Shown here in pieces: positions 1 to 7,798 of a stretch of DNA of 15,935 bases. The position numbers and the translations under genes were made by a program. Under the pieces are notes generated by a model. That model was not told where the DNA came from and made no database searches. It was given only the letters and a program-made list of their open reading frames with translations. Every line of letters starts with the position of its first letter. Position 1 is the stretch's first letter. Source of the stretch: Bacteroidaceae bacterium (GTDB taxonomy: Bacteria; Bacteroidota; Bacteroidia; Bacteroidales; Bacteroidaceae); assembly GCA_016284115.1 (NCBI GenBank), contig JAEEOD010000348.1, forward strand, positions 1-15,935. Reading direction: 5' to 3'.

Positions 1-1528
1 GGTCCTTGAAACCATAAGTCCCATAGCCACTTACTAATCAATTTTTGCTCATATTGGATGTGGTCATAGCACTTAGTCGTACACGCGGGCCATTCACGAA
101 ATTACTCGTTATTATAGTATTGATTGGCCCTAGATCCACCTTGCTTGGATGTTTGCGATCACCTAGTTCTATATAGTTTTCGATCAATGCTTTGGCGGCA
201 AAGATGGCATACTTGAAACCAGGTATCTGCTCCAAGCGATTCATAAACAAGTCCATCGAACTCTCCTGTTTGGTAAGTGGTTCGTGGCGCACCTCCGCCC
301 AGAATTCATCTGTCTTGTTCATCATATCCACCTCCTTTATCACATCGCCTTTTAGGCGGAATAGACGTGGCTCTATAGGGTCGAATTTATATTCCGAATA
401 ACGTGTGGTGCGCTCCACCTCTAGTCCTTGGATGGCCGATGCCAGCTTCAACTGAACTGTCATATCATCGTTGATAAGCACCCAACTACTATCGGGCATT
501 TGTTCGTACTCCTGTTGGATTACCATATCCTCCACAAAATTCACCGCCGTTTTCTTTGGCAGGTTCATAATGCAGCGTTTTACTGCATAACTGGAGTCGC
601 GTGCTACATATAAGTGGCCGGTAAAGCCTGGATCAAGAGGGTTGGCAGGTACGAAAGTCAGATGCACACACTCTGTCTTGTCCACCATCAGCGTGTCCTC
701 AAGGTAATATTGGTAAAATGAGATAGCGCCTCGACCAATCGGACTCACAAATCGGCGCGACAATAGGTTAATATCGTCGTCATAAATATTCACATCCTTG
801 AACACGTCCGACAAGATAGTGCCAATCATATCTCCCGTGCTGAAGAACTCTTCGATACCCGAGGAATTAAAGCCGTCTATAATTTCCTTTTTGTTCTCTG
901 GATTCTTGCGATAGATGGTACGCGAGGCGGTTTCCTTAATGGAGATGGGTAGAATCATCTTACCCGTCTTTTTTGATTCCTCTATTTGGTCTTTGAAGAA
1001 AGAAAATTTCTTGTAGATACCTTTCTCCATCTTCTCTTGTGTGATGTCGTTAATAGACATACGCATCTTCTGATATTTGCGATATTCGTAGAAATCGTTG
1101 GTTTCTAGTTTGAGGCCTTTCTTTTTGTCAATAACCTTTCGCATGAAAATTACGGCGGGGTTTTCACGGCGACGGTAGCGTTCGCGTCCTGGTCTAACAG
1201 TTACCTCTGCTATTTGGATATCTGCAGGCTTTAGTTTCAATGTCAGTTCACGTGTGGCAGGGGTGATTTTCACTTTCTTGGTCTCGTAGCCAATGGCGGA
1301 GAATGTCAGTTCTGTCCATCCTTTACGAGCATGATTGTCCACTTCATATTCACCATCACCGTTTGATACACTACCAGACCCTTTGCCTTCATATTGCACG
1401 GTAACATACAACAAAGGCTCGTTAGTTAACGAGTCAGTTATTACCCCTCTAATCTTTTGGGCAGAGGCCCCAGTAGAAAAAGCTAATGCAGCAACTAAGG
1501 CCGTAAAATATATATAAAATCGTTTCAT
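1..1528 (-). pseudogene. DUF5686 / carboxypeptidase-like regulatory-domain outer membrane protein, interrupted by in-frame TGA, 3' end off window
   Basis: The open frame from ATG at 1528 gives 496 residues and stops at TGA (40-38). Residues 1-23 are a signal peptide (MKRF, hydrophobic stretch, STGASAQ). Residues about 25-100 are a carboxypeptidase-D regulatory-like beta-sandwich (IRGVITDSLTNEPL, GDGEYEV, ELTFSAIGYET). The rest matches the DUF5686 family, whose members, from recall, are around 800 residues and end in a predicted outer-membrane barrel. After the TGA the same frame stays open to the window edge and reads LVSGYGTYGFKD, which is how the family continues after the GPINTIITSNFVNG segment. 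The stop therefore looks like a nonsense change inside a longer gene, not the natural end. No Bacteroidetes -7 box is visible in the 74 bp before the start, so it may be read through from the epimerase gene upstream. GGAGG lies at 1541-1545 on the minus strand. Function in the envelope is unknown. A sequencing error is a fair alternative to a true pseudogene. Confidence 0.72.
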
Positions 1529-1602
1529 CTTCCAAAATTCCCTCCAAAATCTCCCCTAAACAGGAGAATCCAGATGAGGTTATTATAATATAATGTCAAT
1601 TA

Positions 1603-2697
1603 TCAGTGCTCAAATGACTCCACCAGCACCTGAACAATACGCTCTGCTGTTCTTCCATCCCATCTGTCGGGCAAAGTAGCATGTTTCCATTCTCCTAGCA
1701 TTAGTTTGTCAAGCGCAGCTGCCAAAGCGAAAGTATTCTCACCTACTAACTCGTTTGTACCAATACGCCATGTTTCAGGATGTTCTGCATAGGTGTTTAG
1801 GGTGATGCAGGGAACATCCAGGAATGTTGCTTCCTCGGCTATATTGCCTGAGTCGGTGATGATGCCCTTGGCCTGATTTATTAAGAACCCAAAATGTAGG
1901 TAGCTTTGTGATGGCATAATATATAGGTTAGGTGCATCCAACTCTAACTGTTTCACTGCATCTTCCACGTACCCGTGCAGTGGCGCTACAATAGGAAGAC
2001 CATTGGATTTTTTGATGACCGTTTCTACCAGCGACTTCAGTACAGGCTTGTTGCGTAACAGGTCACGACGATTCAGTGTCAGCAGCAAGTAATTCCCTTT
2101 ACGCAGTCCCATACTGCTAAACCACATAGGCTGGAGCAGTCGGTGACGATTATATCTTATGGTGTCAATCAAAATATTGCCCACATAGTGAATGTATTCA
2201 GGTATCATGCCTTCCTGGTTGAGGTTTCTGTTGGCTACCATGCCAGCGGTAAATAGGTAGTCGGAGATGGCATCCACGATAGTGCGGTTCACTTCACGGG
2301 GCATGTTCATGTCGAACGAACGGGTACCAGCAATCACGTGTGCCACTTTTAGTCCGCGTTTTTTTGCCACAATTGAGCAACTCATGGTAGATGCTAAGTC
2401 ATCCACTACCAAAACCACATGGGCAGGGTGAGCATCAAGTTCCTTTTCAAACGCTAGCATGATAGCCGCAGCTACCTCGCTCTGCCCGGTATGTGCTACA
2501 TTCAAGTAGCCATCTGGTTCACGTATGTCAAGGTCGGAAAATAATGATGCATCAAGACTGGGATCACCATGAGGACCCGTATAAACCAGTCGGTATGAAA
2601 TATCTTTGCCGTTGCTATGTGCTGCGTTTATGGCGCGGCATATAGGCGCTATCTTCATAAAATTTGGGCGTGCACCCGCAACAATGGTTACTTTCAT
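1603..2697 (-). CDS. UDP-N-acetylglucosamine 2-epimerase-like protein (non-hydrolysing fold, catalytic residues altered)
   Basis: A 364-residue protein with the GT-B fold signatures of WecB/MnaA epimerases, which interconvert UDP-GlcNAc and UDP-ManNAc for surface polysaccharides. Visible motifs are GARPNFMKIAPI near the N-terminus (family GTRPE), VVDD (98-101), PREVNR (133-138), VGNILIDTI (172-180), and TDSGNIAEEATF (281-292) with HPETWRIGTNELVGE for nucleotide binding. The family HVEAG is HVIAG here (Glu to Ile at 122), and the family HRRE segment is LNRRD (His to Asn at 209). Glu117 and His213 of E. coli WecB are catalytic, so activity may be lost or changed. An upstream in-frame ATG at 2727 would add ten residues, but it lies inside the TATGTTTG promoter box (2725-2732), so ATG 2697 with GGAG just before it is preferred. 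No other polysaccharide gene is adjacent. The fold is secure and the reaction is not, so no symbol is assigned. Confidence 0.85.
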   Translation of the reverse strand: MKVTIVAGARPNFMKIAPICRAINAAHSNGKDISYRLVYTGPHGDPSLDASLFSDLDIREPDGYLNVAHTGQSEVAAAIMLAFEKELDAHPAHVVLVVDDLASTMSCSIVAKKRGLKVAHVIAGTRSFDMNMPREVNRTIVDAISDYLFTAGMVANRNLNQEGMIPEYIHYVGNILIDTIRYNRHRLLQPMWFSSMGLRKGNYLLLTLNRRDLLRNKPVLKSLVETVIKKSNGLPIVAPLHGYVEDAVKQLELDAPNLYIMPSQSYLHFGFLINQAKGIITDSGNIAEEATFLDVPCITLNTYAEHPETWRIGTNELVGENTFALAAALDKLMLGEWKHATLPDRWDGRTAERIVQVLVESFEH

Positions 2698-2724
2698 CTC
2701 CAATTGTCTTTTTATAATTCCTTG

Positions 2725-2732
2725 CAAACATA
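2725..2732 (-). promoter_or_regulatory. Bacteroidetes -7 box of the epimerase gene
   Basis: Read on the minus strand this is TATGTTTG, matching the TAnnTTTG consensus of the Bacteroidetes primary sigma factor. It lies 28 bp upstream of the ATG at 2697. No clear TTG is seen at the -33 position, so the promoter is supported by one element only. Confidence 0.45.
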
Positions 2733-2936
2733 CAAATAATTATTATTATAACATCATACTGCGAGATATAAACGATTATTTTTAATTCTTTTTTTCTTTT
2801 CATTCGACCACCCAAGACATTAATATATCTATATAGGGAGGATGAAAGATCAAAAGATACATATTTAGATTGTAAATAGTGGTAAAGTATTGATTTAATA
2901 TGAGTAGGAATTTCTTTAATAAAAAATGTTCAAATA
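2733..2936. other. AT-rich divergent intergenic region, no gene seen
   Basis: This is the middle of the 314-bp gap between the divergent epimerase and carboxyltransferase genes. It is very AT-rich, with short runs such as TTAATATATCTATATA near 2820. I found no convincing small ORF, RNA fold or repeat. The two promoters lie at its edges. Confidence 0.5.
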
Positions 2937-2968
2937 TTGGGCTGTGTAAAAATAAAGTTGTATCTTTG
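2937..2968 (+). promoter_or_regulatory. Bacteroidetes-type promoter of the carboxyltransferase gene
   Basis: TTG at 2937-2939 and TATCTTTG at 2961-2968 are separated by 21 bp, matching -33 TTTG/TTG and -7 TAnnTTTG. Transcription would start near 2974 and leave a leader of roughly 40 nt before the ATG at 3012. Confidence 0.65.
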
Positions 2969-3011
2969 CAGTAATTTTAGGTAACTAGGTAAATTTTTAA
3001 GCAAAGATTAT

Positions 3012-4784
3012 ATGAAGAAAGAAATCCAATTCAGTCTCCTCTATCGAGACATGTTCCAAAGTTCAGGCAAGTTCCAGCCTAGAAAAGATCAGTTGGAGCG
3101 CATTGCCCCCGTCATCATTGACATGGGCTGCTTTGACCGTGTGGAAACCAACGGTGGTGCCTTCGAGCAGGTGAACTTGATGTATGGTGAGAATCCTAAT
3201 TTGGCAGTACGCGCTTTCACCAAGCCTTTCAACGAGGTTGGTATTAAGACACACATGCTGGATCGTGGTCTGAATGCCTTGCGTATGTATCCTTGTCCAA
3301 TAGATGTTCGTAAACTGATGTACAAGGTGAAGCATGCTCAGGGTGTTGACATCACTCGTATCTTTGATGGTTTGAATGATGCCAATAATATCATTCCTTC
3401 TATCCAATATGCTAAGGAAGGTGGCATGACGCCACAGGCTACCTTGTGTATCACTTATTCACCTGTTCATACTGTTGAATATTATACTAAATTGGCTGAT
3501 AAACTGATTGAGGCTGGTGCTGAGGAAATCTGTTTAAAGGATATGGCAGGTATCGGTCGCCCCTGGTCATTAGGCCAGTTGACAAAGAACATTAAGGATC
3601 GTCATCCTGAAATTATAGTACAATATCACGGTCATAGTGGTCCTGGTCTTTCTGTTGCTTCTATGCTGGAGGTAGCTGAGGCAGGTGTTGATGTGATTGA
3701 TGTGGCTATGGAACCACTGTCTTGGGGTAAGGTTCATCCAGATGTGATAACCATTCAGGCTATGTTGAAGGATGCCGGCTTCAAGGTGAAGGACATCAAT
3801 ATGAAGGCTTATATGGAGGCTCGCGCCTTGACGCAAGAGTTCATCGAAGACTTCTTGGGCTATTTCATGGATCCAACCAACAAGCATATGACGTCATTGT
3901 TGTTGAAGTGTGGTCTGCCTGGTGGTATGATGGGCTCTATGATGGCCGATATGAAGACCATGATGCCTGTCATCAATATGTCTCTGAAAGCACAGGGTAA
4001 ACCAGAGATGACTATCGATGAAGTGGTGGTGAAGTTGTTCGACGAAGTAGAGTATGTTTGGCCTAAGGTGGGCTATCCTCCATTGGTGACTCCATTTAGT
4101 CAGTATGTAAAGAATATTGCACTAATGAACATTATGGCTGAGGCACAGGGCAAACCACGCTATAGTCTGCTTACAGATAAGAGTATCTGGGGTATGATTC
4201 TCGGTAAGAGCGGTCAACTGCCTGGTGAGGTTGCACCTGAGATCAAAGAACTGGCTAAGGAACAAGGTCTGGAGTTCTTTACTGGTGACGTACAGGCTCT
4301 CTATCCAGACAATATGGATGATTTCCGCAAGGAGATGAAAGAAAATGGCTGGGAGACTGGTCCAGACGATGAAGAACTGTTTGAGTTGGCAATGCACCCA
4401 GAACAGTATCGTCCATTCAAGAGTGGTGTAGCTAAACAGCGCTTCGAGGCAGACTTGCAGAAGGCTAAGGATGCAAGGATGGCTAAACAGGGATTCAATC
4501 CAGAGGATATCTTGAAGCTGAAACGTGCGAAGGCTGAGCCTATCACAGCTCCAGTAAACGGTCAGGTCCTGTGGGAGATTGATGTGGTGAACGCATCAAT
4601 GGCACCAGCTATCGGTGACAAGTTCCAGGAAGGTGATCACTTCTGCTACATTACAACTCTTTGGGGCGAGCAGGCAGAAGTAAAAGCTAATTTTACTGGT
4701 AAGATCATTGAGGTATGCGCACAGCAAGGTGCTACTGTGAATAAGGGTGATGTGCTGGCATACATCGAAAGACCTCAAGAATAA
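3012..4784 (+). CDS. Carboxyltransferase-domain protein of the oxaloacetate decarboxylase alpha / pyruvate carboxylase B family, biotinyl-like domain without lysine
   Basis: A 590-residue protein. Residues about 1-290 form the HMGL-like TIM barrel: RDMFQSS (12-18, family RDAHQS, metal-ligand Asp13), ETNGGA (45-50), IFDGLND (117-123), LKDMAG with the catalytic Lys176, and HGH metal ligands 206/208. Residues about 290-470 are the conserved C-terminal carboxylase region (GYPPLVTPFSQYV, GMILGKSGQLPGEVAPEI). A linker follows, then a biotinyl-like beta-barrel at about 511-587 (APVNGQV, VNKGDVLAYIE). At the turn where the family has EAMKM, this protein reads TTLWGE (548-553), so the lysine that carries biotin is absent. 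The segment PGGMMGSM (303-310) has Gly308 where homologues carry Thr or Ser. Homologues move CO2 between biotin and pyruvate/oxaloacetate. Here the carrier would have to be another protein, or the reaction differs. No beta/gamma decarboxylase subunit or biotin carboxylase is adjacent. It has its own promoter and terminator, so it is probably monocistronic. Confidence 0.88.
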   Translation: MKKEIQFSLLYRDMFQSSGKFQPRKDQLERIAPVIIDMGCFDRVETNGGAFEQVNLMYGENPNLAVRAFTKPFNEVGIKTHMLDRGLNALRMYPCPIDVRKLMYKVKHAQGVDITRIFDGLNDANNIIPSIQYAKEGGMTPQATLCITYSPVHTVEYYTKLADKLIEAGAEEICLKDMAGIGRPWSLGQLTKNIKDRHPEIIVQYHGHSGPGLSVASMLEVAEAGVDVIDVAMEPLSWGKVHPDVITIQAMLKDAGFKVKDINMKAYMEARALTQEFIEDFLGYFMDPTNKHMTSLLLKCGLPGGMMGSMMADMKTMMPVINMSLKAQGKPEMTIDEVVVKLFDEVEYVWPKVGYPPLVTPFSQYVKNIALMNIMAEAQGKPRYSLLTDKSIWGMILGKSGQLPGEVAPEIKELAKEQGLEFFTGDVQALYPDNMDDFRKEMKENGWETGPDDEELFELAMHPEQYRPFKSGVAKQRFEADLQKAKDARMAKQGFNPEDILKLKRAKAEPITAPVNGQVLWEIDVVNASMAPAIGDKFQEGDHFCYITTLWGEQAEVKANFTGKIIEVCAQQGATVNKGDVLAYIERPQE

Positions 4785-4813
4785 TAAACAATTTATGTTG
4801 AATCACTTGACAG

Positions 4814-4852
4814 TAAGCCCCATTGCTTTAGCTCTGGGGCTTATTTTATAAA
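4814..4852 (+). terminator. Intrinsic terminator after the carboxyltransferase gene
   Basis: TAAGCCCCA (4814-4822) pairs perfectly with TGGGGCTTA (4835-4843) around a 12-nt loop, followed by TTTTATAAATTT. It separates the gene from the peptidase 79 bp downstream. Confidence 0.8.
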
Positions 4853-4862
4853 TTTAAATACT

Positions 4863-6263
4863 ATGAAGAAACATTTGTTTATGGCCATCATGTTGGTTTT
4901 ATCAGCAGTGGCTGTAAATGCCCAGACTGGCAAAGGCGGCATATCTAGTACTATGCTACAACAAATAGAAAAAGGGTATGAAGATTCACCTGCTAATAGG
5001 GCACTCCGCAATGCCATCGGCAGTAATGACATCAGTACATTGGTGGTAAATCAGGACAACCAGAAAGCAATGGATACCAATTTCTCCATCCGTGTAAAGT
5101 CGAAAGGCATTACCAATCAGGCATCATCTGGCCGCTGTTGGCTGTTTACAGGCTTGAACGTGATGCGTGCCAAGGCCATTGAACAATATAGTCTGCCTGT
5201 GTTTGAATATTCACAGAACTATACATTCTTTTATGACCAGTTGGAAAAGGCAAACCTTTTTCTTCAAGGTGTAATTGATACCCGTCAGCAACCGATGGAC
5301 GATAAGATGGTGGAGTGGTTGTTCCAGCATCCATTGAGCGATGGCGGTACTTTCTGCGGTGTTGCCGACCTGGTGCAGAAATATGGTTTAGTGCCTAAAG
5401 ATGTGATGCCTGAGACTTATAGTAGTACGCATACCTCAACCATGCGCAACCTGATTTCCCAGAAACTGAAAGAGTATGGCTTGAAATTACGCGACGATGC
5501 AGCTAATGGCGTAAAACAAGCAGACTTGGAGACACAAAAGACAGAAATGCTTGCCACTGTATATCGTATGTTGGTGCTGAACTTAGGCATTCCTCCTAAA
5601 GAGTTCGATTTCGTGCGCAAAGACACTGATGGTAAGCCTGTGGCTACCGAGCACCATACCCCTTCGTCTTTTTATGATAAGTATGGTGACAAAGGCCTGC
5701 TCACCAATTATGTGATGTTGATGAATGACCCTACGCGTGAGTATTATAAGACTTATGAAATTGACTATGATCGTCATACCTACGATGGACAGAACTGGGT
5801 GTATGTGAATCTGCCTATAGATGAGATTAAAGAGATGGCAATAGCCTCGTTGAAAGACAATACTATGATGTATTTTTCTTGTGATGTGGGCAAGTTTCAA
5901 GACTCCAAGCGTGGCTTGCTGGATGTGAATAACTTCGACTATGGCTCACTGATGGGTACAACTTTCTGTATGGATAAGAAACAGCGCATCCAAACCTTTA
6001 CCAGTGGTTCAACACATGCCATGACTCTGACGGCAGTTGACTTGGACAAGGCAGGTAAGCCTGTAAAGTGGATGGTGGAGAATAGTTGGGGTGTCGATCG
6101 TGGTTACCAGGGTTTCCTCATCATGACTGACGAGTGGTTCAACGAGTATATGTTCCGTCTGGTGGTGGAGAGCCGTTATGCCACTGCAAAGGTGAAGGAA
6201 CTACTGAAATTGACACCAGTGAAGTTGCCTGCATGGGACCCTATGTTTGCTGAAGAAGAGTAA
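4863..6263 (+). CDS. Exported C1B papain-like aminopeptidase (bleomycin hydrolase / PepC family)
   Basis: A 466-residue cysteine peptidase. Residues 1-20 are a signal peptide ending VAVNA-Q. The catalytic set is complete: Gln86 and Cys92 in NQASSGRCWLF, His385 in STHAM, and Asn407 in VENSWG. The length and the LPAWDP tail match bleomycin hydrolase/PepC, which forms a hexameric barrel with its own C-terminus near the active site to give aminopeptidase activity. Here the tail runs on as MFAEEE after LPAWDP, so the exact end that blocks or trims substrates may differ. PepC and bleomycin hydrolase of other organisms are cytosolic. The signal peptide places this one in the periplasm or at the surface, where it could trim peptides for uptake. 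The next operon is separated by a terminator. No clear TAnnTTTG box is seen in the 79 bp upstream, so its promoter is unresolved. Confidence 0.92.
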   Translation: MKKHLFMAIMLVLSAVAVNAQTGKGGISSTMLQQIEKGYEDSPANRALRNAIGSNDISTLVVNQDNQKAMDTNFSIRVKSKGITNQASSGRCWLFTGLNVMRAKAIEQYSLPVFEYSQNYTFFYDQLEKANLFLQGVIDTRQQPMDDKMVEWLFQHPLSDGGTFCGVADLVQKYGLVPKDVMPETYSSTHTSTMRNLISQKLKEYGLKLRDDAANGVKQADLETQKTEMLATVYRMLVLNLGIPPKEFDFVRKDTDGKPVATEHHTPSSFYDKYGDKGLLTNYVMLMNDPTREYYKTYEIDYDRHTYDGQNWVYVNLPIDEIKEMAIASLKDNTMMYFSCDVGKFQDSKRGLLDVNNFDYGSLMGTTFCMDKKQRIQTFTSGSTHAMTLTAVDLDKAGKPVKWMVENSWGVDRGYQGFLIMTDEWFNEYMFRLVVESRYATAKVKELLKLTPVKLPAWDPMFAEEE

Positions 6264-6306
6264 AATTAGCTACATTTGTGGTTGTCTTTTATCTTGAAAG
6301 ATAAAG

Positions 6307-6352
6307 AAACGGAGTTGTTGAGGAAAATAAACCGCAATAACTTCGTTTTTTT
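6307..6352 (+). terminator. Intrinsic terminator after the peptidase gene
   Basis: A stem from 6307-6320 to 6335-6348 (14 pairs, two of them G-U) encloses a 14-nt loop and runs into a seven-T tract at 6346-6352. A weaker AT-rich hairpin with a UGAA loop sits just before it at 6285-6307. The downstream arm overlaps the -33 region of the nqr promoter. Confidence 0.7.
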
Positions 6353-6373
6353 GTTATTAATTCATTATTTTTG
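6342..6373 (+). promoter_or_regulatory. Promoter of the nqr operon
   Basis: TATTTTTG at 6366-6373 matches TAnnTTTG, and TTCG at 6342-6345 is a one-mismatch -33 element at 20-bp spacing. The predicted start near 6380 leaves a leader of about 30 nt before nqrA. Confidence 0.6.
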
Positions 6374-6409
6374 CAAAGATAAACGAATACTAATTATTAA
6401 TATAATCGC

Positions 6410-7762
6410 ATGGCAAATGTAATTAAGTTACGCAAAGGCTTGGATATTAACCTGAAAGGTAAACCAGCTAATGAAGTGACAACTTTACCTGCATCGGACG
6501 CATATTCTCTTGTGCCCGATGATTTTACTGGTGTCATTCCCAAAGTGGTGGTGAAAGAGCAGGTGCATGTCCTTGCAGGGGAACCCTTGTTTATTGACAA
6601 GAATCACCCCGAAGTGAAATTTGTTTCGCCAGTTAGTGGCGTAGTTACAAGCGTTGAGCGAGGTGCACGTAGAAAGGTGATGAACATCATTGTGACTCCT
6701 GACAAGGAGCAGCAGTATGCAGTTTTTGGCAAGAAGGATCCTGCTACCCTTACAGGTGATCAGGTGAAAGTTGCTCTGCTGGAAGCTGGTCTGTTCGCAT
6801 TTATGCGTCAGCGTCCGTATGATGTGATTGCTAATCCTGACGATGCGCCACGCGCTATCTTTGTGTCAGCTTTCGACAGTGCTCCTTTGGCTCCCGACTT
6901 TGAATTGCAGCTGAAAGGTGAGGAAGGAAACTTCCAGACTGGTCTCGATGCACTGGCTAAGATTACCAAGGTGTACTTGGGTGTGAGTGTAAATCAGAAG
7001 TCTGCTGCCTTGACGCAGGCAAAGAATGTAACCATCAACACGTTTGATGGTCCTCATCCTGCTGGTAACGTGGGCGTTCAAATCAATCATGTGGCTCCCA
7101 TAAACAAAGGAGAGGTTGTTTGGACTATCGGTGCAGAAGCTGTCATCTTCATCGGGCGTTTATTCAACGATGGTAAGGTGAACCTGATGCGCACTGTAGC
7201 ACTCACAGGCTCTGAATTTGTAAAGCCTTGCTACGTGAAGATGTTGCTGGGTGCTAAACTTGACAACGTGTTCAAGGGACATGTGACTACTGCTAAGAAC
7301 CTGCGTTACATTAGTGGCAACGTGCTTACTGGTAAGCAGGTGAATGCGGAAGGCAGTTATCTGGGCGCATTCCACGCGCAACTGACGGTGATACCTGAAG
7401 GTAATGACGTGCATGAGTTATTTGGTTGGATTATGCCTCGCATAAATGATTTTAGTACCAGCCGTTCTTATTTCAGCTGGCTACAGGGTAAGAAGGAATA
7501 TGTGATGGACGCACGCATTAAGGGTGGCGAACGTCACATGATTATGTCTGGCGAATACGACAGCGTGTTCCCGATGGACATCTATCCTGAGTATTTGGTA
7601 AAGGCTATCATCGCCGGTGATATCGATAAGATGGAGGCGTTGGGCATCTATGAGGTGGCTCCAGAAGACTTTGCTCTCTGCGAGTTTGTATGCTCTTCTA
7701 AGGTGGAGGTACAACGCATCGTACGTGAAGGACTTGACGCACTTCGTGCTGAAATGGCTTAA
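6410..7762 (+). CDS. nqrA: Na+-translocating NADH:quinone reductase subunit A
   Basis: A 450-residue cytoplasmic-side subunit of Na+-NQR, the respiratory complex that oxidises NADH, reduces quinone and exports Na+. The RnfC-like/barrel-sandwich N-terminus (LRKGLDINLKGKP, HPEVKFVSPVSGVV) is followed by the conserved GPHPAGNVG (214-222) and the C-terminal LGIYEVAPEDFALCEFVCS segment. NqrA contributes to the quinone site and carries no flavin or iron-sulphur motif, as expected. It is the first gene of the operon, with a promoter directly upstream and 36 bp to nqrB. The start is fixed by the ATG at 6410 and the family N-terminus. Confidence 0.97.
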   Translation: MANVIKLRKGLDINLKGKPANEVTTLPASDAYSLVPDDFTGVIPKVVVKEQVHVLAGEPLFIDKNHPEVKFVSPVSGVVTSVERGARRKVMNIIVTPDKEQQYAVFGKKDPATLTGDQVKVALLEAGLFAFMRQRPYDVIANPDDAPRAIFVSAFDSAPLAPDFELQLKGEEGNFQTGLDALAKITKVYLGVSVNQKSAALTQAKNVTINTFDGPHPAGNVGVQINHVAPINKGEVVWTIGAEAVIFIGRLFNDGKVNLMRTVALTGSEFVKPCYVKMLLGAKLDNVFKGHVTTAKNLRYISGNVLTGKQVNAEGSYLGAFHAQLTVIPEGNDVHELFGWIMPRINDFSTSRSYFSWLQGKKEYVMDARIKGGERHMIMSGEYDSVFPMDIYPEYLVKAIIAGDIDKMEALGIYEVAPEDFALCEFVCSSKVEVQRIVREGLDALRAEMA

Positions 7763-7798
7763 AGTTTTAACTAAGTAATTAAAAACAGAAACTAAATA

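Noticed and set aside
38..40. TGA recoding (selenocysteine, Trp or Gly) at the DUF5686 stop
   Set aside because: Other genes in the window end naturally in TGA and use TGG for Trp. There is no selenoprotein family match, so a nonsense mutation or error is simpler.
1550..1567. TCTCC/GGAGA inverted repeat between the epimerase and DUF5686 genes as a terminator
   Set aside because: The stem has only five pairs and no T tract on the relevant strand.
2697..2727. Upstream ATG adding ten residues to the epimerase
   Set aside because: It lies inside the TATGTTTG promoter box, and the conserved N-terminal strand starts at the ATG at 2697.
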